Source: an uncultured Chloroflexota bacterium (GTDB lineage Bacteria; Chloroflexota; Anaerolineae; Aggregatilineales; Phototrophicaceae). From it: a stretch of 12,110 nucleotides of DNA. Position 1 is the stretch's first letter. Each line of letters starts with the position of its first letter. The stretch lies in NCBI GenBank assembly GCA_937942935.1, contig CALDGT010000814.1, positions 1-12,110 of the forward strand, read 5' to 3'. Made by a program: the position numbers and the translations under genes. The notes beneath the pieces were generated by a model. It did no database searches. It was not told where the DNA came from and saw only the letters and a list, made by a program, of their open reading frames with translations. Shown here piece after piece: positions 1 to 7,671 of the stretch.

Positions 1-851
1 AAGCCTTATTAGACCGTTTACGTGCTGAGGGTGATAGAACCGTTGCCGATGTCTTTATGACTGTAGATGCTGGCACACTTGGTATTGCCGCCGATGAAGG
101 GCTGTTGCAACCGATTGTATCGGATGTGTTGACCGAAAATATCCCCGCCGAATTTCGGGATGCAGATATGCGTTGGGTTGGTCTAAGCCAACGGGTGCGC
201 GGGATTGTTTATAACCCAGAAGTGGTAGATGTTGCCGAACTTTCGACTTATGAAGCCCTCGCCGATTCAAAATGGGCGGGTCGTCTGTGCTTGCGTCCGG
301 GGTCTCATATTTATACCATCAGCCTCACCAGTAGCCTGATTTATCATCTTGGCGAAGAAGGTGCAGAAGCCGTTGTTGCGGGATGGGTGGCGAATAACCC
401 GACTTATATTGATAGCGATACCCGCATCATCGAATCCGTTTTGGCGGGCGAATGTGATTTGGGTGTGGTGAATCATTATTATTTGGCTCGTCTCATCAGC
501 GAAGATTCAGAATATCCCATTCGTTTCTTCTTCCCCAATCAGGCAGAAGAAGAACGTGGTGCATTCTATAATTTGTCTGGCGCAGGTATCACCACCGCCG
601 CCCTCAATTATGACAATGCGGTGCTATTCTTAGAATTTTTGAGTTCACTTGAAGCCCAAAATCCGGGTGACGCAAGTTTTCCGACCACCAATTTTGAATT
701 TCCTGTTCATTTAGAAGCTACCGCAGACCCCATCCTCGAATCTTTTGGCGAGTTCAAACTCGATTTGACGTACCCCGCCACTGAATATAAAGATTATCAA
801 CAAACGGCGCTCGATTTGTTGGAACGCGCTGGCTATGGGATGAGCGAATAA
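1..851 (+). CDS. Ferric-iron ABC transporter substrate-binding protein (FbpA/FutA type), 5'-truncated
   Basis: This is the solute-binding component that captures Fe(III) outside the membrane and delivers it to the permease encoded next. The reading frame is open from base 3 to the TAA at 849-851, so the N-terminus with its expected signal or lipoprotein peptide lies before the window. About 282 residues of a usual 330-360 are present. Family signatures seen are VFMTVDAGTL near the start, a GLSQR..GIVYNP stretch, LSTYEALADSKWAGRLCLRPGSH, and the adjacent tyrosines in NHYYLARL (codons 477-482). The twin Tyr matches the iron-ligand pair of FbpA/FutA proteins. FFPNQ and the SGAGITTAA stretch that follow are also typical. 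It lies directly upstream of permease and ATPase genes in the same orientation. The family assignment is strong. Iron as substrate is inferred from the Tyr pair and overall similarity. Confidence 0.88.
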   Translation, partial: ALLDRLRAEGDRTVADVFMTVDAGTLGIAADEGLLQPIVSDVLTENIPAEFRDADMRWVGLSQRVRGIVYNPEVVDVAELSTYEALADSKWAGRLCLRPGSHIYTISLTSSLIYHLGEEGAEAVVAGWVANNPTYIDSDTRIIESVLAGECDLGVVNHYYLARLISEDSEYPIRFFFPNQAEEERGAFYNLSGAGITTAALNYDNAVLFLEFLSSLEAQNPGDASFPTTNFEFPVHLEATADPILESFGEFKLDLTYPATEYKDYQQTALDLLERAGYGMSE

Positions 852-873
852 GATTAGAAGTTGTTGATTGTAA

Positions 874-913
874 GGTAAGGGTGCAACACAATGCGCCTTT
901 ACCAATTATTTTT
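874..913 (+). terminator. Intercistronic hairpin, possible attenuator or mRNA-stabilising stem
   Basis: GGTAAGGGTGC (874-884) can pair with GCGCCTTTACC (893-903) as an 11-bp stem with two G-U pairs and an 8-base loop. An AT-rich tract ending in five T follows (904-913). It sits between the binding-protein stop and the permease start. Such stems often let the binding protein be made in excess over the membrane parts, either by partial termination or by protecting the upstream mRNA. The stem is seen directly; its role is inferred. Confidence 0.55.
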
Positions 914-927
914 AGGAAACCATCATT

Positions 928-2631
928 ATGAGTAGTATCTCTTTCACCAAGCCAACGTTTTCCTTCTCATTTCCAACCATCCCGCGTTGGAAATCTTTAA
1001 TTTTGCCCCTTCTCATCGCGGTATTGGTTGTATTGCCGTTGGGTGGGTTGGTCATCCGCATTTTTAACCCGACTGTCGAATTATGGGAAAAATTATGGGC
1101 GACCACACTCCCGACCATGTTGGTGAATACCGTTGTTTTGATGGCGGGCGTGGGGGCAGGGACATTCGTCATCGGCGTTGGTATGGCGTGGTTGGTGACT
1201 GCTTATCAATTTACAGGACGGGCTTGGTTTGAGCGATTGCTCTTGTTGCCATTGGCACTCCCCGCGTATGTTATGGGATTTGTCTTTATGGCGACATTTG
1301 ATTATGCGGGACCCGTTTATACCCAATGGCGGGCATGGTTTGGAAAAGACGCATGGTTTCCTGAAATTCGGTCTGCATTTGGGGCGATACTCGTCCTCAC
1401 ATTGGTTTTATATCCGTATGTGTATTTATTGGCGCGGGCGGCATTTCGTGAACAAGCGGCATCTACTGTCGAGGCGGCGCGGATGATGGGACTTTCACGC
1501 ACACGCGCATTTTTTCGGTTGGTATTGCCATTAGCGCGACCATCCATTGTGGCGGGCGTAGTTTTGGCGATGATGGAAGCCATGACCGATTATGGCACTG
1601 TCCGCTTTTTTGGTTATTCTACCCTCAGCGAAGGCATTGTCCGCGCTTGGGATTTGCGCGTCGACCGTCAAACCGCCACCGAACTCGCCGCCCTCCTCTT
1701 TTTTGTGGCGTTGGTGATGATTGGGCTAGAACGGCTTTTGCGTGGGCGTGCGCGATATTATCAACAAGGTGGGCGTGGGCGCGTTTTGCCTCGTGTTAAA
1801 CTATCTGGGTGGGGGAATTGGTTGGCGAGTGGGGCATGTTGGGCAATATTAGGGATTGCCTTCATTTTGCCTGTGGCGCAATTGGTCGCATGGGGTGTTA
1901 GCGAGATTGATAAATCTACTGTTGGTGCATGGCGTGATGTTTATGGTTCATATGTGGGCAGTAGCTTATCATTAGCAGGGTTATCTGCTTTAGTGATTAT
2001 TTTGTTATCGTTGGTGGTCGCGCATGGTGTTCGCAGGACAACCGCATCGAGTAAACGCCGTATCCCGCGCATGATAGCCAGACTTGCTACACTTGGTTAT
2101 GCCATGCCGGGGGCGGTTGTGGCGGCGGGTGTTTTGCTGTTTTTAGCGCCGATAGACCATGCTGTGACCGATTTTGCCGAATCTTTGGGGCGCACAGACC
2201 GTAGCTTGCTCCTGACAGGCACAATCACCATCCTCATTTATGCCTATGTGGTGCGTTTTATGGCAGTTGGGTTTAATAGCATAGATTCGAGCCTCGAAAA
2301 AGTTACCCCCAACATGGAACAAGCCGCCCGTACACTCGGCGCAAAAACCCGCCGTGTATTAATTAAAGTACACTTGCCATTGGTCAGCACAGGCATGTTG
2401 GCGGGTGCAATTTTGGTGTTTGTGGATGTGATGAAAGAATTGCCTGTCACCCTTTTATTGCGCCCATTTGGGACAGATACCCTCGCACTATGGACATATT
2501 ACCTCGCCGCCGAATCATTTTGGCAAGCCGCCGCTATTCCCGCGCTCACTATTTTAGTGGTAGGATTAATCCCTGTTTTCTTATTGATGAGATTAGGCGA
2601 AACGGGTAATAATGGCACAATCCACACTTAA
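928..2631 (+). CDS. Ferric-iron ABC transporter permease (FbpB/FutB type), two fused membrane halves
   Basis: This is a 567-residue inner-membrane permease that forms the iron channel. It is built as two tandem BPD_transp_1 domains, the usual arrangement for FbpB, so one chain supplies both transmembrane halves. Hydrophobic segments start at about residue 23 and recur through both halves, with a loop and linker around 265-300. Each half has an EAA coupling loop that docks on the ATPase: EAARMMGLSRTRAFFRLVLP at about 182-201 and EQAARTLGAKTRRVLIKVHLP at about 464-484, both with the conserved Gly. The ATG at 928 has an AGGA-type ribosome site at 914-917. The last 20 bases overlap the ATPase gene, implying translational coupling. 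Family and role are secure; iron specificity rests on the neighbours. Confidence 0.9.
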   Translation: MSSISFTKPTFSFSFPTIPRWKSLILPLLIAVLVVLPLGGLVIRIFNPTVELWEKLWATTLPTMLVNTVVLMAGVGAGTFVIGVGMAWLVTAYQFTGRAWFERLLLLPLALPAYVMGFVFMATFDYAGPVYTQWRAWFGKDAWFPEIRSAFGAILVLTLVLYPYVYLLARAAFREQAASTVEAARMMGLSRTRAFFRLVLPLARPSIVAGVVLAMMEAMTDYGTVRFFGYSTLSEGIVRAWDLRVDRQTATELAALLFFVALVMIGLERLLRGRARYYQQGGRGRVLPRVKLSGWGNWLASGACWAILGIAFILPVAQLVAWGVSEIDKSTVGAWRDVYGSYVGSSLSLAGLSALVIILLSLVVAHGVRRTTASSKRRIPRMIARLATLGYAMPGAVVAAGVLLFLAPIDHAVTDFAESLGRTDRSLLLTGTITILIYAYVVRFMAVGFNSIDSSLEKVTPNMEQAARTLGAKTRRVLIKVHLPLVSTGMLAGAILVFVDVMKELPVTLLLRPFGTDTLALWTYYLAAESFWQAAAIPALTILVVGLIPVFLLMRLGETGNNGTIHT

Positions 2632-3634
2632 AGTTGATGGGCTAGTCAAGCGTTATGGCGCGATGACGGCGGTCGATGGTATTTCCTTTGACTTAAATAC
2701 AGGTGATATTTTGGCATTACTCGGCGCGAGTGGGTGCGGAAAAACCACGACCCTGCGCTTAATTGCGGGCTTAGAAACACCAGATGCTGGCGAAATTTGG
2801 CTTGGTGAACGGCGTGTCTCTGGTGGGGGAGATTGGGTTCAGCCCGAAGATAGGCGAGTAGGGATGGTCTTTCAGGATTATGCCTTATTCCCGCATTTGA
2901 GCGTCTCTGCTAATATCGCATTTGGGTTAAAACACTATCGTGGGGATAAACATGCGCGGGTGGCGGATATGCTTCGCGTGGTCGGGTTATCTGGACTCGA
3001 AAAACGGATGCCACATCAATTATCAGGTGGGCAACAACAACGAGTCGCCTTAGCACGGGCGCTTGCCCCACAACCCAATATTTTATTATTAGATGAACCT
3101 TTCTCAAATTTAGATGCGGCATTACGCGCTCAGGTACGGGCAGAAATCCGCGCTATTTTGCGTGAAGCAAATGTCACCAGCATTTTTGTCACCCATGACC
3201 AAGAAGAAGCCCTTAGCCTTGCCGATAAAGTGGCGGTGATGCGCGAGGGGCGTATTTTGCAATTTGGCACACCTCATAATATTTATTCACGCCCTGCAAG
3301 CCGAGAAGTGGCGCAATTTGTTGGAGAAGCCAATTTTATCCGCGCCCAAGCGGATGGCATGATGGCAAAATCGGCATTAGGCGAATTAAATTTGATAGAA
3401 CCCATGAATGGGGCTGTATCCTTGCTAATCCGCCCAGAAGCGATTCAAATCGGCAAAAATGGCATATCAGCACAAGTTACTTGGTCGGAATTTTATGGAC
3501 ACGACCAACGGATAGGGGTGATGTTGGCAGATGGCACATCTTTAATCATTCGCACGGATTCATATGCGGTTTATCCACAGGGCGATAGTGTGATGCTTAC
3601 TGTTAACCGCCCTGTGTTGGCATATCCAGTTTAA
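2612..3634 (+). CDS. Ferric-iron ABC transporter ATP-binding protein (FbpC/FutC type)
   Basis: This 340-residue cytoplasmic ATPase powers the iron importer. Motifs are all intact: Walker A GASGCGKT (38-45), Q-loop Gln in VFQDYALFPH (about 88), signature LSGGQQQ (137-143), Walker B LLLDE (158-162), D-loop SNLD (165-168) and the switch His in THDQEEA (195). A C-terminal extension of about 100 residues contains an LLIRPEAI stretch typical of the TOBE regulatory domain of the CUT1/FbpC group. The length matches the family. The start overlaps the permease 3' end by 20 bases. The stop codon is shared tail to tail with the opposite-strand dehydrogenase through TTAA (3631-3634), leaving no room for a separate terminator. 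Iron as the substrate is inferred from the operon; maltose, spermidine or sulfate ATPases would look similar on their own. Confidence 0.9.
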   Translation: MAQSTLKVDGLVKRYGAMTAVDGISFDLNTGDILALLGASGCGKTTTLRLIAGLETPDAGEIWLGERRVSGGGDWVQPEDRRVGMVFQDYALFPHLSVSANIAFGLKHYRGDKHARVADMLRVVGLSGLEKRMPHQLSGGQQQRVALARALAPQPNILLLDEPFSNLDAALRAQVRAEIRAILREANVTSIFVTHDQEEALSLADKVAVMREGRILQFGTPHNIYSRPASREVAQFVGEANFIRAQADGMMAKSALGELNLIEPMNGAVSLLIRPEAIQIGKNGISAQVTWSEFYGHDQRIGVMLADGTSLIIRTDSYAVYPQGDSVMLTVNRPVLAYPV

Positions 3635-4635
3635 TCATTCACCAAAACCATGCGGTAACGGGCTTGATTATCGCGTACTTTTTGGAGTGCCTCATTAATT
3701 TGGCGCATGGGCATGATTTCGGTTTGTGCGACCACCTGATGCCGTGCCGAAAATTCGAGCATTTCGCGCATGGTATCTCTAGTGCCAATTGCACCACCGC
3801 GCACCGATTTTTGCCCACCTATCAAAGCCCCTGCGGGGATGAGCATATCATCTGGAATTGCGCCCACGATGCACAATTGCCCATTTGGGCGTAATAGGCG
3901 CAAATATGCCCGCCAATCCAAATTGACATTCACAGTACAGAGCAAAAAGTCGAGCGAATTTTTCCCCGCACGCAATTGGTCTTTGTCTTTGCTATTGATG
4001 AATCGGCTTGCGCCAAATGATTTGGCTTCTGCCTCTTTATCAGGAGATGTCGAAAAAGCGGTCACTTCACACCCCATTTTGCTGGCAAATTGCAATCCCA
4101 AATGACCTAATCCGCCGATGCCAATCACACCAACGCGGTCAGCAGGGCGCACACCAAAGGTTGCTAGGGGGGAATAAACGGTGATTCCCGCACACAATAG
4201 TGGGGCGGCATTCTCTGAACTCAATTTTTCGGGGATGGGGAAGGCATAGCGACTATCGGTACGGATATAATCGGCGAATCCACCGTAACGGTCTTGGCAG
4301 GTTGCGACAGAGTGTGGGCAGACATTGGTCTCGCCACGCACACACCATTCACAATTCATACAACTGCCCGATTGCCACCCAACACCTACCCGTTGCCCAA
4401 TTTCAAGGTGCGTCACCAAATGTCCTTTTTGGGCGATAATACCGATGATTTCATGCCCCGCCACATACGGAAAATTATCTCCCCAATCACCATCGAGAAT
4501 ATGAATATCACTATGGCAAATGCCACAATGCGAAATTTTAATTTCCACATCATGCTCACCAAGCATAGGTGGCTCATATTCAAAAGATTTTACGGGTTGT
4601 TTGGGGGTGTGTCCTGCATAAGCATGATATATCAT
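3631..4635 (-). CDS. Zinc-dependent alcohol dehydrogenase (MDR superfamily, CAD/YahK-like), probably NADP(H)-linked
   Basis: This is a 334-residue cytosolic oxidoreductase expected to interconvert alcohols and aldehydes. Catalytic-zinc ligands are present: Cys40 in GICHSD, His61-Glu62 in GHE, and Cys148 in LLCAG. Four cysteines for the structural zinc lie at 92, 95, 98 and 106. The Rossmann GIGGLGHLG loop starts at 172. The strand after it ends in FSTSPDK, like the NADP(H)-binding Ser-containing loop of YahK and cinnamyl-alcohol dehydrogenases, so NADP(H) preference is inferred. A GTG three bases upstream could also start the frame. I chose ATG 4635 because AGAGGA (4648-4643) then lies 7 bases away rather than 4. 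It is the last gene of the minus-strand unit, 11 bases after the CorC-like gene. The physiological substrate is unknown, and nothing links it to the neighbours biochemically. Confidence 0.9.
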   Translation of the reverse strand: MIYHAYAGHTPKQPVKSFEYEPPMLGEHDVEIKISHCGICHSDIHILDGDWGDNFPYVAGHEIIGIIAQKGHLVTHLEIGQRVGVGWQSGSCMNCEWCVRGETNVCPHSVATCQDRYGGFADYIRTDSRYAFPIPEKLSSENAAPLLCAGITVYSPLATFGVRPADRVGVIGIGGLGHLGLQFASKMGCEVTAFSTSPDKEAEAKSFGASRFINSKDKDQLRAGKNSLDFLLCTVNVNLDWRAYLRLLRPNGQLCIVGAIPDDMLIPAGALIGGQKSVRGGAIGTRDTMREMLEFSARHQVVAQTEIMPMRQINEALQKVRDNQARYRMVLVND

Positions 4636-4642
4636 CACATTT

Positions 4643-4648
4643 TCCTCT
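4643..4648 (-). promoter_or_regulatory. Ribosome binding site of the alcohol dehydrogenase
   Basis: AGAGGA on the minus strand overlaps the TAG stop of the upstream CorC-like gene. The overlap suggests that ribosomes finishing that gene re-start on the dehydrogenase. The spacing favours ATG 4635 over GTG 4638. Confidence 0.6.
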
Positions 4649-5924
4649 ATTTATCAGATTCGGGAGTGTATTCGCGCACAAGCACTTTATCTACCCGATT
4701 TCCGTCCATATCTATAATTTCAAACTGAAATTTTCCCCAGATGAATGAATCACCTGTGGTAGGAATTTTATCCAATTCAAAAATAACGAATCCTGCAAGG
4801 GTATTATAACGGTCTTCTTCTGGCAAAGCATCTGCCTCAATCACATCTTTGAATGTCTCAATGGGCATCGCTCCATCCACCAAAAATGAGCCATCCTCGC
4901 GTTTGACGACATCTGGGCTGTTATCCATATCGCCCACCACTGCTTCTAAAATATCGTGTAGGGTGATGATGCCTTCGATTGCGCCTTCTTCGTCTATCAT
5001 GAAGCCAAATTGCTGTTTATCTCTGCGAAAAAGCGCCAAAACATCGGCGGCGGTAGCCGATTCTGGGATGAATAATGGTGGGGTAGCTAATTCTTGCAAT
5101 TTGATAGGGAGATGCTTTAGGCTACAACGGAGCAATTCGCTTGCGCGAACAACACCGATAATATGCTCTGGTGTGGTATCTATCACAGCATAACGCGAAT
5201 GGTTTGATACGCTAATCTTTTCGATGAGTTCTTCATGTGTATCGTGAATATCCAACACAGCCATATCACGGCGGGGTGTCATGAGGGCTTTGGCAGGGAT
5301 GTCATCTAACCGAAAGATGCTTGTCACCATATCTTGTTCAGCCACATCAAAAATACCTGCTTGTGTGCCTTCATCAATCATCACATGAATTTCTTCTTCT
5401 GTGACAGCACTATTATCTGCCGCTTTGACCCCCAATATATTGAGGACAATATCGGTAGACAGACTCAAAAACCATACCAATGGATAGGCGACTTTGGAGA
5501 TGAAACTCATGGCAGGCGCGACAATTTGGGCGATGTTCTCTGGATTTTGGATAGCAATCCGCTTAGGGACAAGTTCTCCAATGATGAGCGATAAATAAGT
5601 CGTGAGCAACACCACCAAAAAAACAGCTATCACATCACTATAAGGGCTTAAAAATTCAATTTTTGCCAGTTGCTTCCCTAAATCTTCAGCGATAGTTGCC
5701 CCACCGAATGCCCCTGCCAAAATACCGATGAGTGTGATGCCGATTTGAACAGTCGAGAGGAAACGGTTGGGATTTTGTGAGAGTTCTAATGCGATTTTTG
5801 CACCATTATCACCACGTTCTGCGCGTTGGGTGAGGCGTGCTTTTCGTGAAGAAATAATCGCCGCTTCAGACATCGCCAAAATACCGTTAATCAGTGTAAA
5901 AAAAATAATGATGAGTATTTCCAT
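4647..5924 (-). CDS. CorC/HlyC-family membrane protein (CNNM/DUF21 + CBS pair + CorC_HlyC domain)
   Basis: This 425-residue membrane protein belongs to the CNNM/CorC family, linked to magnesium or other cation homeostasis; many members are annotated as hemolysin-like without evidence. The N-terminal DUF21/CNNM domain (about 1-165) has AMSEAAIISSRKARL and the conserved IIGELVPKRIAIQNPE (about 114-129). A linker VTEEEI..MIDEG leads to the CBS pair (about 213-332) with ALMTPRRDM and IIGVV. The CorC_HlyC domain covers about 345-420. The frame is open further upstream to 6068, but that would overlap the GNAT gene and add 48 non-family residues. ATG 5924 gives the usual family length and begins at the first membrane helix. 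Its ribosome site is poor: the best AAGGA lies 18 bases upstream, next to an ATG-TAA pair at 5941-5936. Confidence 0.88.
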   Translation of the reverse strand: MEILIIIFFTLINGILAMSEAAIISSRKARLTQRAERGDNGAKIALELSQNPNRFLSTVQIGITLIGILAGAFGGATIAEDLGKQLAKIEFLSPYSDVIAVFLVVLLTTYLSLIIGELVPKRIAIQNPENIAQIVAPAMSFISKVAYPLVWFLSLSTDIVLNILGVKAADNSAVTEEEIHVMIDEGTQAGIFDVAEQDMVTSIFRLDDIPAKALMTPRRDMAVLDIHDTHEELIEKISVSNHSRYAVIDTTPEHIIGVVRASELLRCSLKHLPIKLQELATPPLFIPESATAADVLALFRRDKQQFGFMIDEEGAIEGIITLHDILEAVVGDMDNSPDVVKREDGSFLVDGAMPIETFKDVIEADALPEEDRYNTLAGFVIFELDKIPTTGDSFIWGKFQFEIIDMDGNRVDKVLVREYTPESDK

Positions 5925-5982
5925 TTTAGGGTAACTTACATATCCTTCCCATAATCCAACATAACACCATCTTACCTGATAG

Positions 5983-6984
5983 TTAATGTGTTTCCCATGC
6001 CATATTGATGACCATCCTTTGGCGATGAAACCCATAATATTCCAGCCATGAATTGGTTTGCTCATCATCGGCGGGATGCTCTAAATTGAGGCTATTGCCA
6101 CCAAATCGCTTGACAATGGTCTTTAGCAGAGCATTAATAAGATTATCATGATTATGTGGCGAAATCATGAGTGTTAACTTGTTGGTGGTGGTGAAACTGG
6201 TCTCTATCCATGCGCTTGCCAAGAATGATTGGTCATCATCGGCACGAATAACGAGTCGTTCTGTTGACCGAAGATTGAGCCAATCTGACCCCATTTTCCA
6301 AATAGACCGTTTGAATAAATCGGGGTGAAGTGGGCGTAACCAGCCCAAGCCACCATGTGCGCGGAGTTGTTGTGCGAGTCGCCATTCATCTACCCATTCT
6401 GACCGCCGTGGATGACGGATATAAACAGGACTCTGCTCTGGATTATCTGGATACCGAACAGATGCAGGGCGTTTCCATAATATCCATGTGCGTTCAGATG
6501 AGAATCCGAGAGAATGATATAACCGAATAGCAACATGATTATCTGCATCTACTTGCAAAACTGCCCGCCTTCCGCCACGCTCTTGGATAAGTGACATGCT
6601 GGCTTGCATCAGTTGGCGGGCTATTCCACGCCCTTGAAAATCGGGATGCACCCCCACATTAGCGACAATCCATGTTTTGCCCAACGATGGCGGATAATTG
6701 GCAGGGTAAATCGAGACATTGCCGACCAATCGCTCCCCGACCATCCACACAAATCCCAAATGTACACCCGCCGTTACATCGTTAAAATGAGACAGCATTC
6801 GTAAACCTGCCCCCAAACGGCTCATCGCACGCATCTCGCGCAAGGCGGCACGACCACTGCTATCCATGGTGTTTGAAAATACCAATTCGATTAAATCAGC
6901 TAATTGCGCCAAATCGGTTTGTAAATTGACCCGACGCATATAACCATGTGTCTGAAGGGTGTCAAATGAACGCGCAGTATTCAC
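5983..6984 (-). CDS. GNAT-family N-acetyltransferase with a second, degenerate GNAT-like half
   Basis: This 333-residue protein transfers an acetyl group from acetyl-CoA to an unknown amine. The N-terminal GNAT domain (about 17-170) has the acetyl-CoA pyrophosphate loop VGVHPDFQGRGIARQLM, with Q117-G-R-G-I-A122 fitting Q/R-x-x-G-x-G/A. The typical DADNHVAIRLYHSLGF motif follows (about 146-161). The C-terminal half (about 175-333) ends in SWLEYYGFHRQRMVINM. This resembles the last strands of a GNAT fold but lacks the Q/R-x-x-G-x-G/A loop, so it may be a non-catalytic second domain. The chosen GTG start at 6984 has AAAGG 7 bases upstream. ATG 6939 (residue 16) is the alternative and loses nothing conserved. 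It appears to be the first gene of the minus-strand unit, 58 bases before the CorC-like gene. The substrate cannot be read from sequence. Confidence 0.82.
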   Translation of the reverse strand: MNTARSFDTLQTHGYMRRVNLQTDLAQLADLIELVFSNTMDSSGRAALREMRAMSRLGAGLRMLSHFNDVTAGVHLGFVWMVGERLVGNVSIYPANYPPSLGKTWIVANVGVHPDFQGRGIARQLMQASMSLIQERGGRRAVLQVDADNHVAIRLYHSLGFSSERTWILWKRPASVRYPDNPEQSPVYIRHPRRSEWVDEWRLAQQLRAHGGLGWLRPLHPDLFKRSIWKMGSDWLNLRSTERLVIRADDDQSFLASAWIETSFTTTNKLTLMISPHNHDNLINALLKTIVKRFGGNSLNLEHPADDEQTNSWLEYYGFHRQRMVINMAWETH

Positions 6985-7295
6985 AAAATAACCTTTACCT
7001 TGATAAGTGTCTCACCATTTTAATCGAAAGAAGGGTAAATAAGCCATAATCTTGATAAGAAATATTCACAAATTTACCAAATTGCAAAAATCTAAAGGAT
7101 TTAAGTCGCCACTTGTAAAAAATGTGGTACACTATTTGGTAGGAGAAAAGTCCCAAGATTGCGGTAATGCTTTATTTTCTCCCAATATGTACCTTAAAAA
7201 TAGAGGGAGGAAGTACGGTCAGATAGTAATCATCAATGTTTATCGTTTCTCAATTTTCGTAGGTCATTTATTATATCATCCGGGGAAATTATGCC
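6985..7295. other. 311-base intergenic region between the GNAT gene and the Flp-type pilin gene
   Basis: No convincing gene is present. Any frame through it needs a TTG start and runs into the pilin gene in another frame. It should hold the promoter of the minus-strand GNAT unit and that of the pilin, but I see no pair of -35/-10 boxes good enough to name. It does contain a 68-base imperfect hairpin (7126-7193), a purine-rich GAGGGAGGAAG patch after it, and two copies of CTTGATAAG (6999-7007 and 7051-7059). Confidence 0.6.
7126..7193 (+). promoter_or_regulatory. Long imperfect stem-loop in the leader of the pilin gene
   Basis: Nested inverted repeats share one centre. The outer arms GGTACA (7126-7131) and TGTACC (7188-7193) match perfectly. 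Next, TATTTG pairs with CAATA with one bulged base. The inner arms GGAGAAAA (7142-7149) and TTTTCTCC (7175-7182) match perfectly around a 25-base loop. No T-run follows, so it is not an ordinary terminator. A competing CCAC/GTGG pairing (7109-7112 with 7124-7127) overlaps the outer left arm. It ends about 100 bases before the pilin ATG. It may be a structured 5' leader or the relic of an inserted element. I do not recognise it as a known riboswitch. Confidence 0.45.
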
Positions 7296-7520
7296 ATGAT
7301 GCTTCAAACATTGCTGTTCTGGATAAACCGTACCCTGGAGACGTTAGGTGTATTGAACACAAGCGATAATCCAGGAGAAGAGGGACAAGGATTGGTCGAA
7401 TATGCACTCATCCTTGTTTTGGTCAGTGTAGCGGCTTTAGCGTTGTTGGTGGTATTTGGACCGACACTCGCTAACCTTTTTAGAAATATTTTATCTACTA
7501 TGCAAGATGTCAGTGCTTAG
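7296..7520 (+). CDS. Flp-type (class IVb) prepilin, orphan
   Basis: This 74-residue precursor is a small type IVb pilin of the Flp/Tad kind. The signature is EEG-QGLVEYALIL: cleavage after Gly30 by a prepilin peptidase would place Glu at +5 and Tyr at +6, as in Flp pilins. It would leave a 44-residue mature pilin with one hydrophobic helix (about 34-57). The leader of 30 residues is long for this class. Its first part (LLFWI) is hydrophobic, and it becomes acidic (GEEG) only at the cleavage site. GGGGA at 7282-7286 lies 9 bases before ATG 7296; a second ATG follows immediately and cannot be excluded. No Tad secretion, peptidase or minor pilin gene is nearby, so assembly machinery must be elsewhere. 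Single-gene Flp-like pilins are common in Chloroflexota. Confidence 0.82.
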   Translation: MMLQTLLFWINRTLETLGVLNTSDNPGEEGQGLVEYALILVLVSVAALALLVVFGPTLANLFRNILSTMQDVSA

Positions 7521-7552
7521 CCAGCGCTTAATCATTATTCGTTTTTTTTCTT

Positions 7553-7580
7553 AAAAAAGCCCCGCTTATGGGGGTTTTTT
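7553..7580 (+). terminator. Rho-independent terminator after the pilin gene
   Basis: AAAAAAGCCCC (7553-7563), loop GCTTAT, GGGGGTTTTTT (7570-7580). The four C-G pairs are flanked by an A/T stem with one G-G mismatch, and the hairpin ends in six T. It lies 32 bases after the pilin stop and isolates the pilin as a single-gene transcript. Confidence 0.85.
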
Positions 7581-7628
7581 ATTTCTCAAAGCCAACCTAT
7601 TCCCCTACGCTGATTTGATGTATCTTGA

Positions 7629-7671
7629 AATGATGATGATTTTCGTTTAGAACTGTAAGCCTATCATCATT
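7629..7671 (+). promoter_or_regulatory. Inverted repeat abutting the ribosome binding site of the SUMF1-domain gene
   Basis: AATGATGAT (7629-7637) pairs perfectly with ATCATCATT (7663-7671) over a 25-base loop. The right arm ends exactly where the GAGGAG ribosome site (7672-7677) begins. If transcribed, the stem would place the ribosome site at the foot of a helix. The sequence is low-complexity, so chance is a real alternative. Confidence 0.35.

Noticed and set aside
5925..6068. Longer N-terminus for the CorC-like protein
   Set aside because: It overlaps the GNAT gene and adds 48 residues unlike the family; ATG 5924 begins right at the first membrane helix.
6999..7059. Direct repeat CTTGATAAG (6999-7007 and 7051-7059)
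   Set aside because: Only nine bases and two copies in AT-rich DNA; chance cannot be excluded, though it could be a regulator site for the GNAT unit.
7052..7369. 105-codon frame through the pilin leader and into the pilin gene
   Set aside because: TTG start without a ribosome site, runs across the hairpin, overlaps the pilin in another frame and has no recognisable motif.
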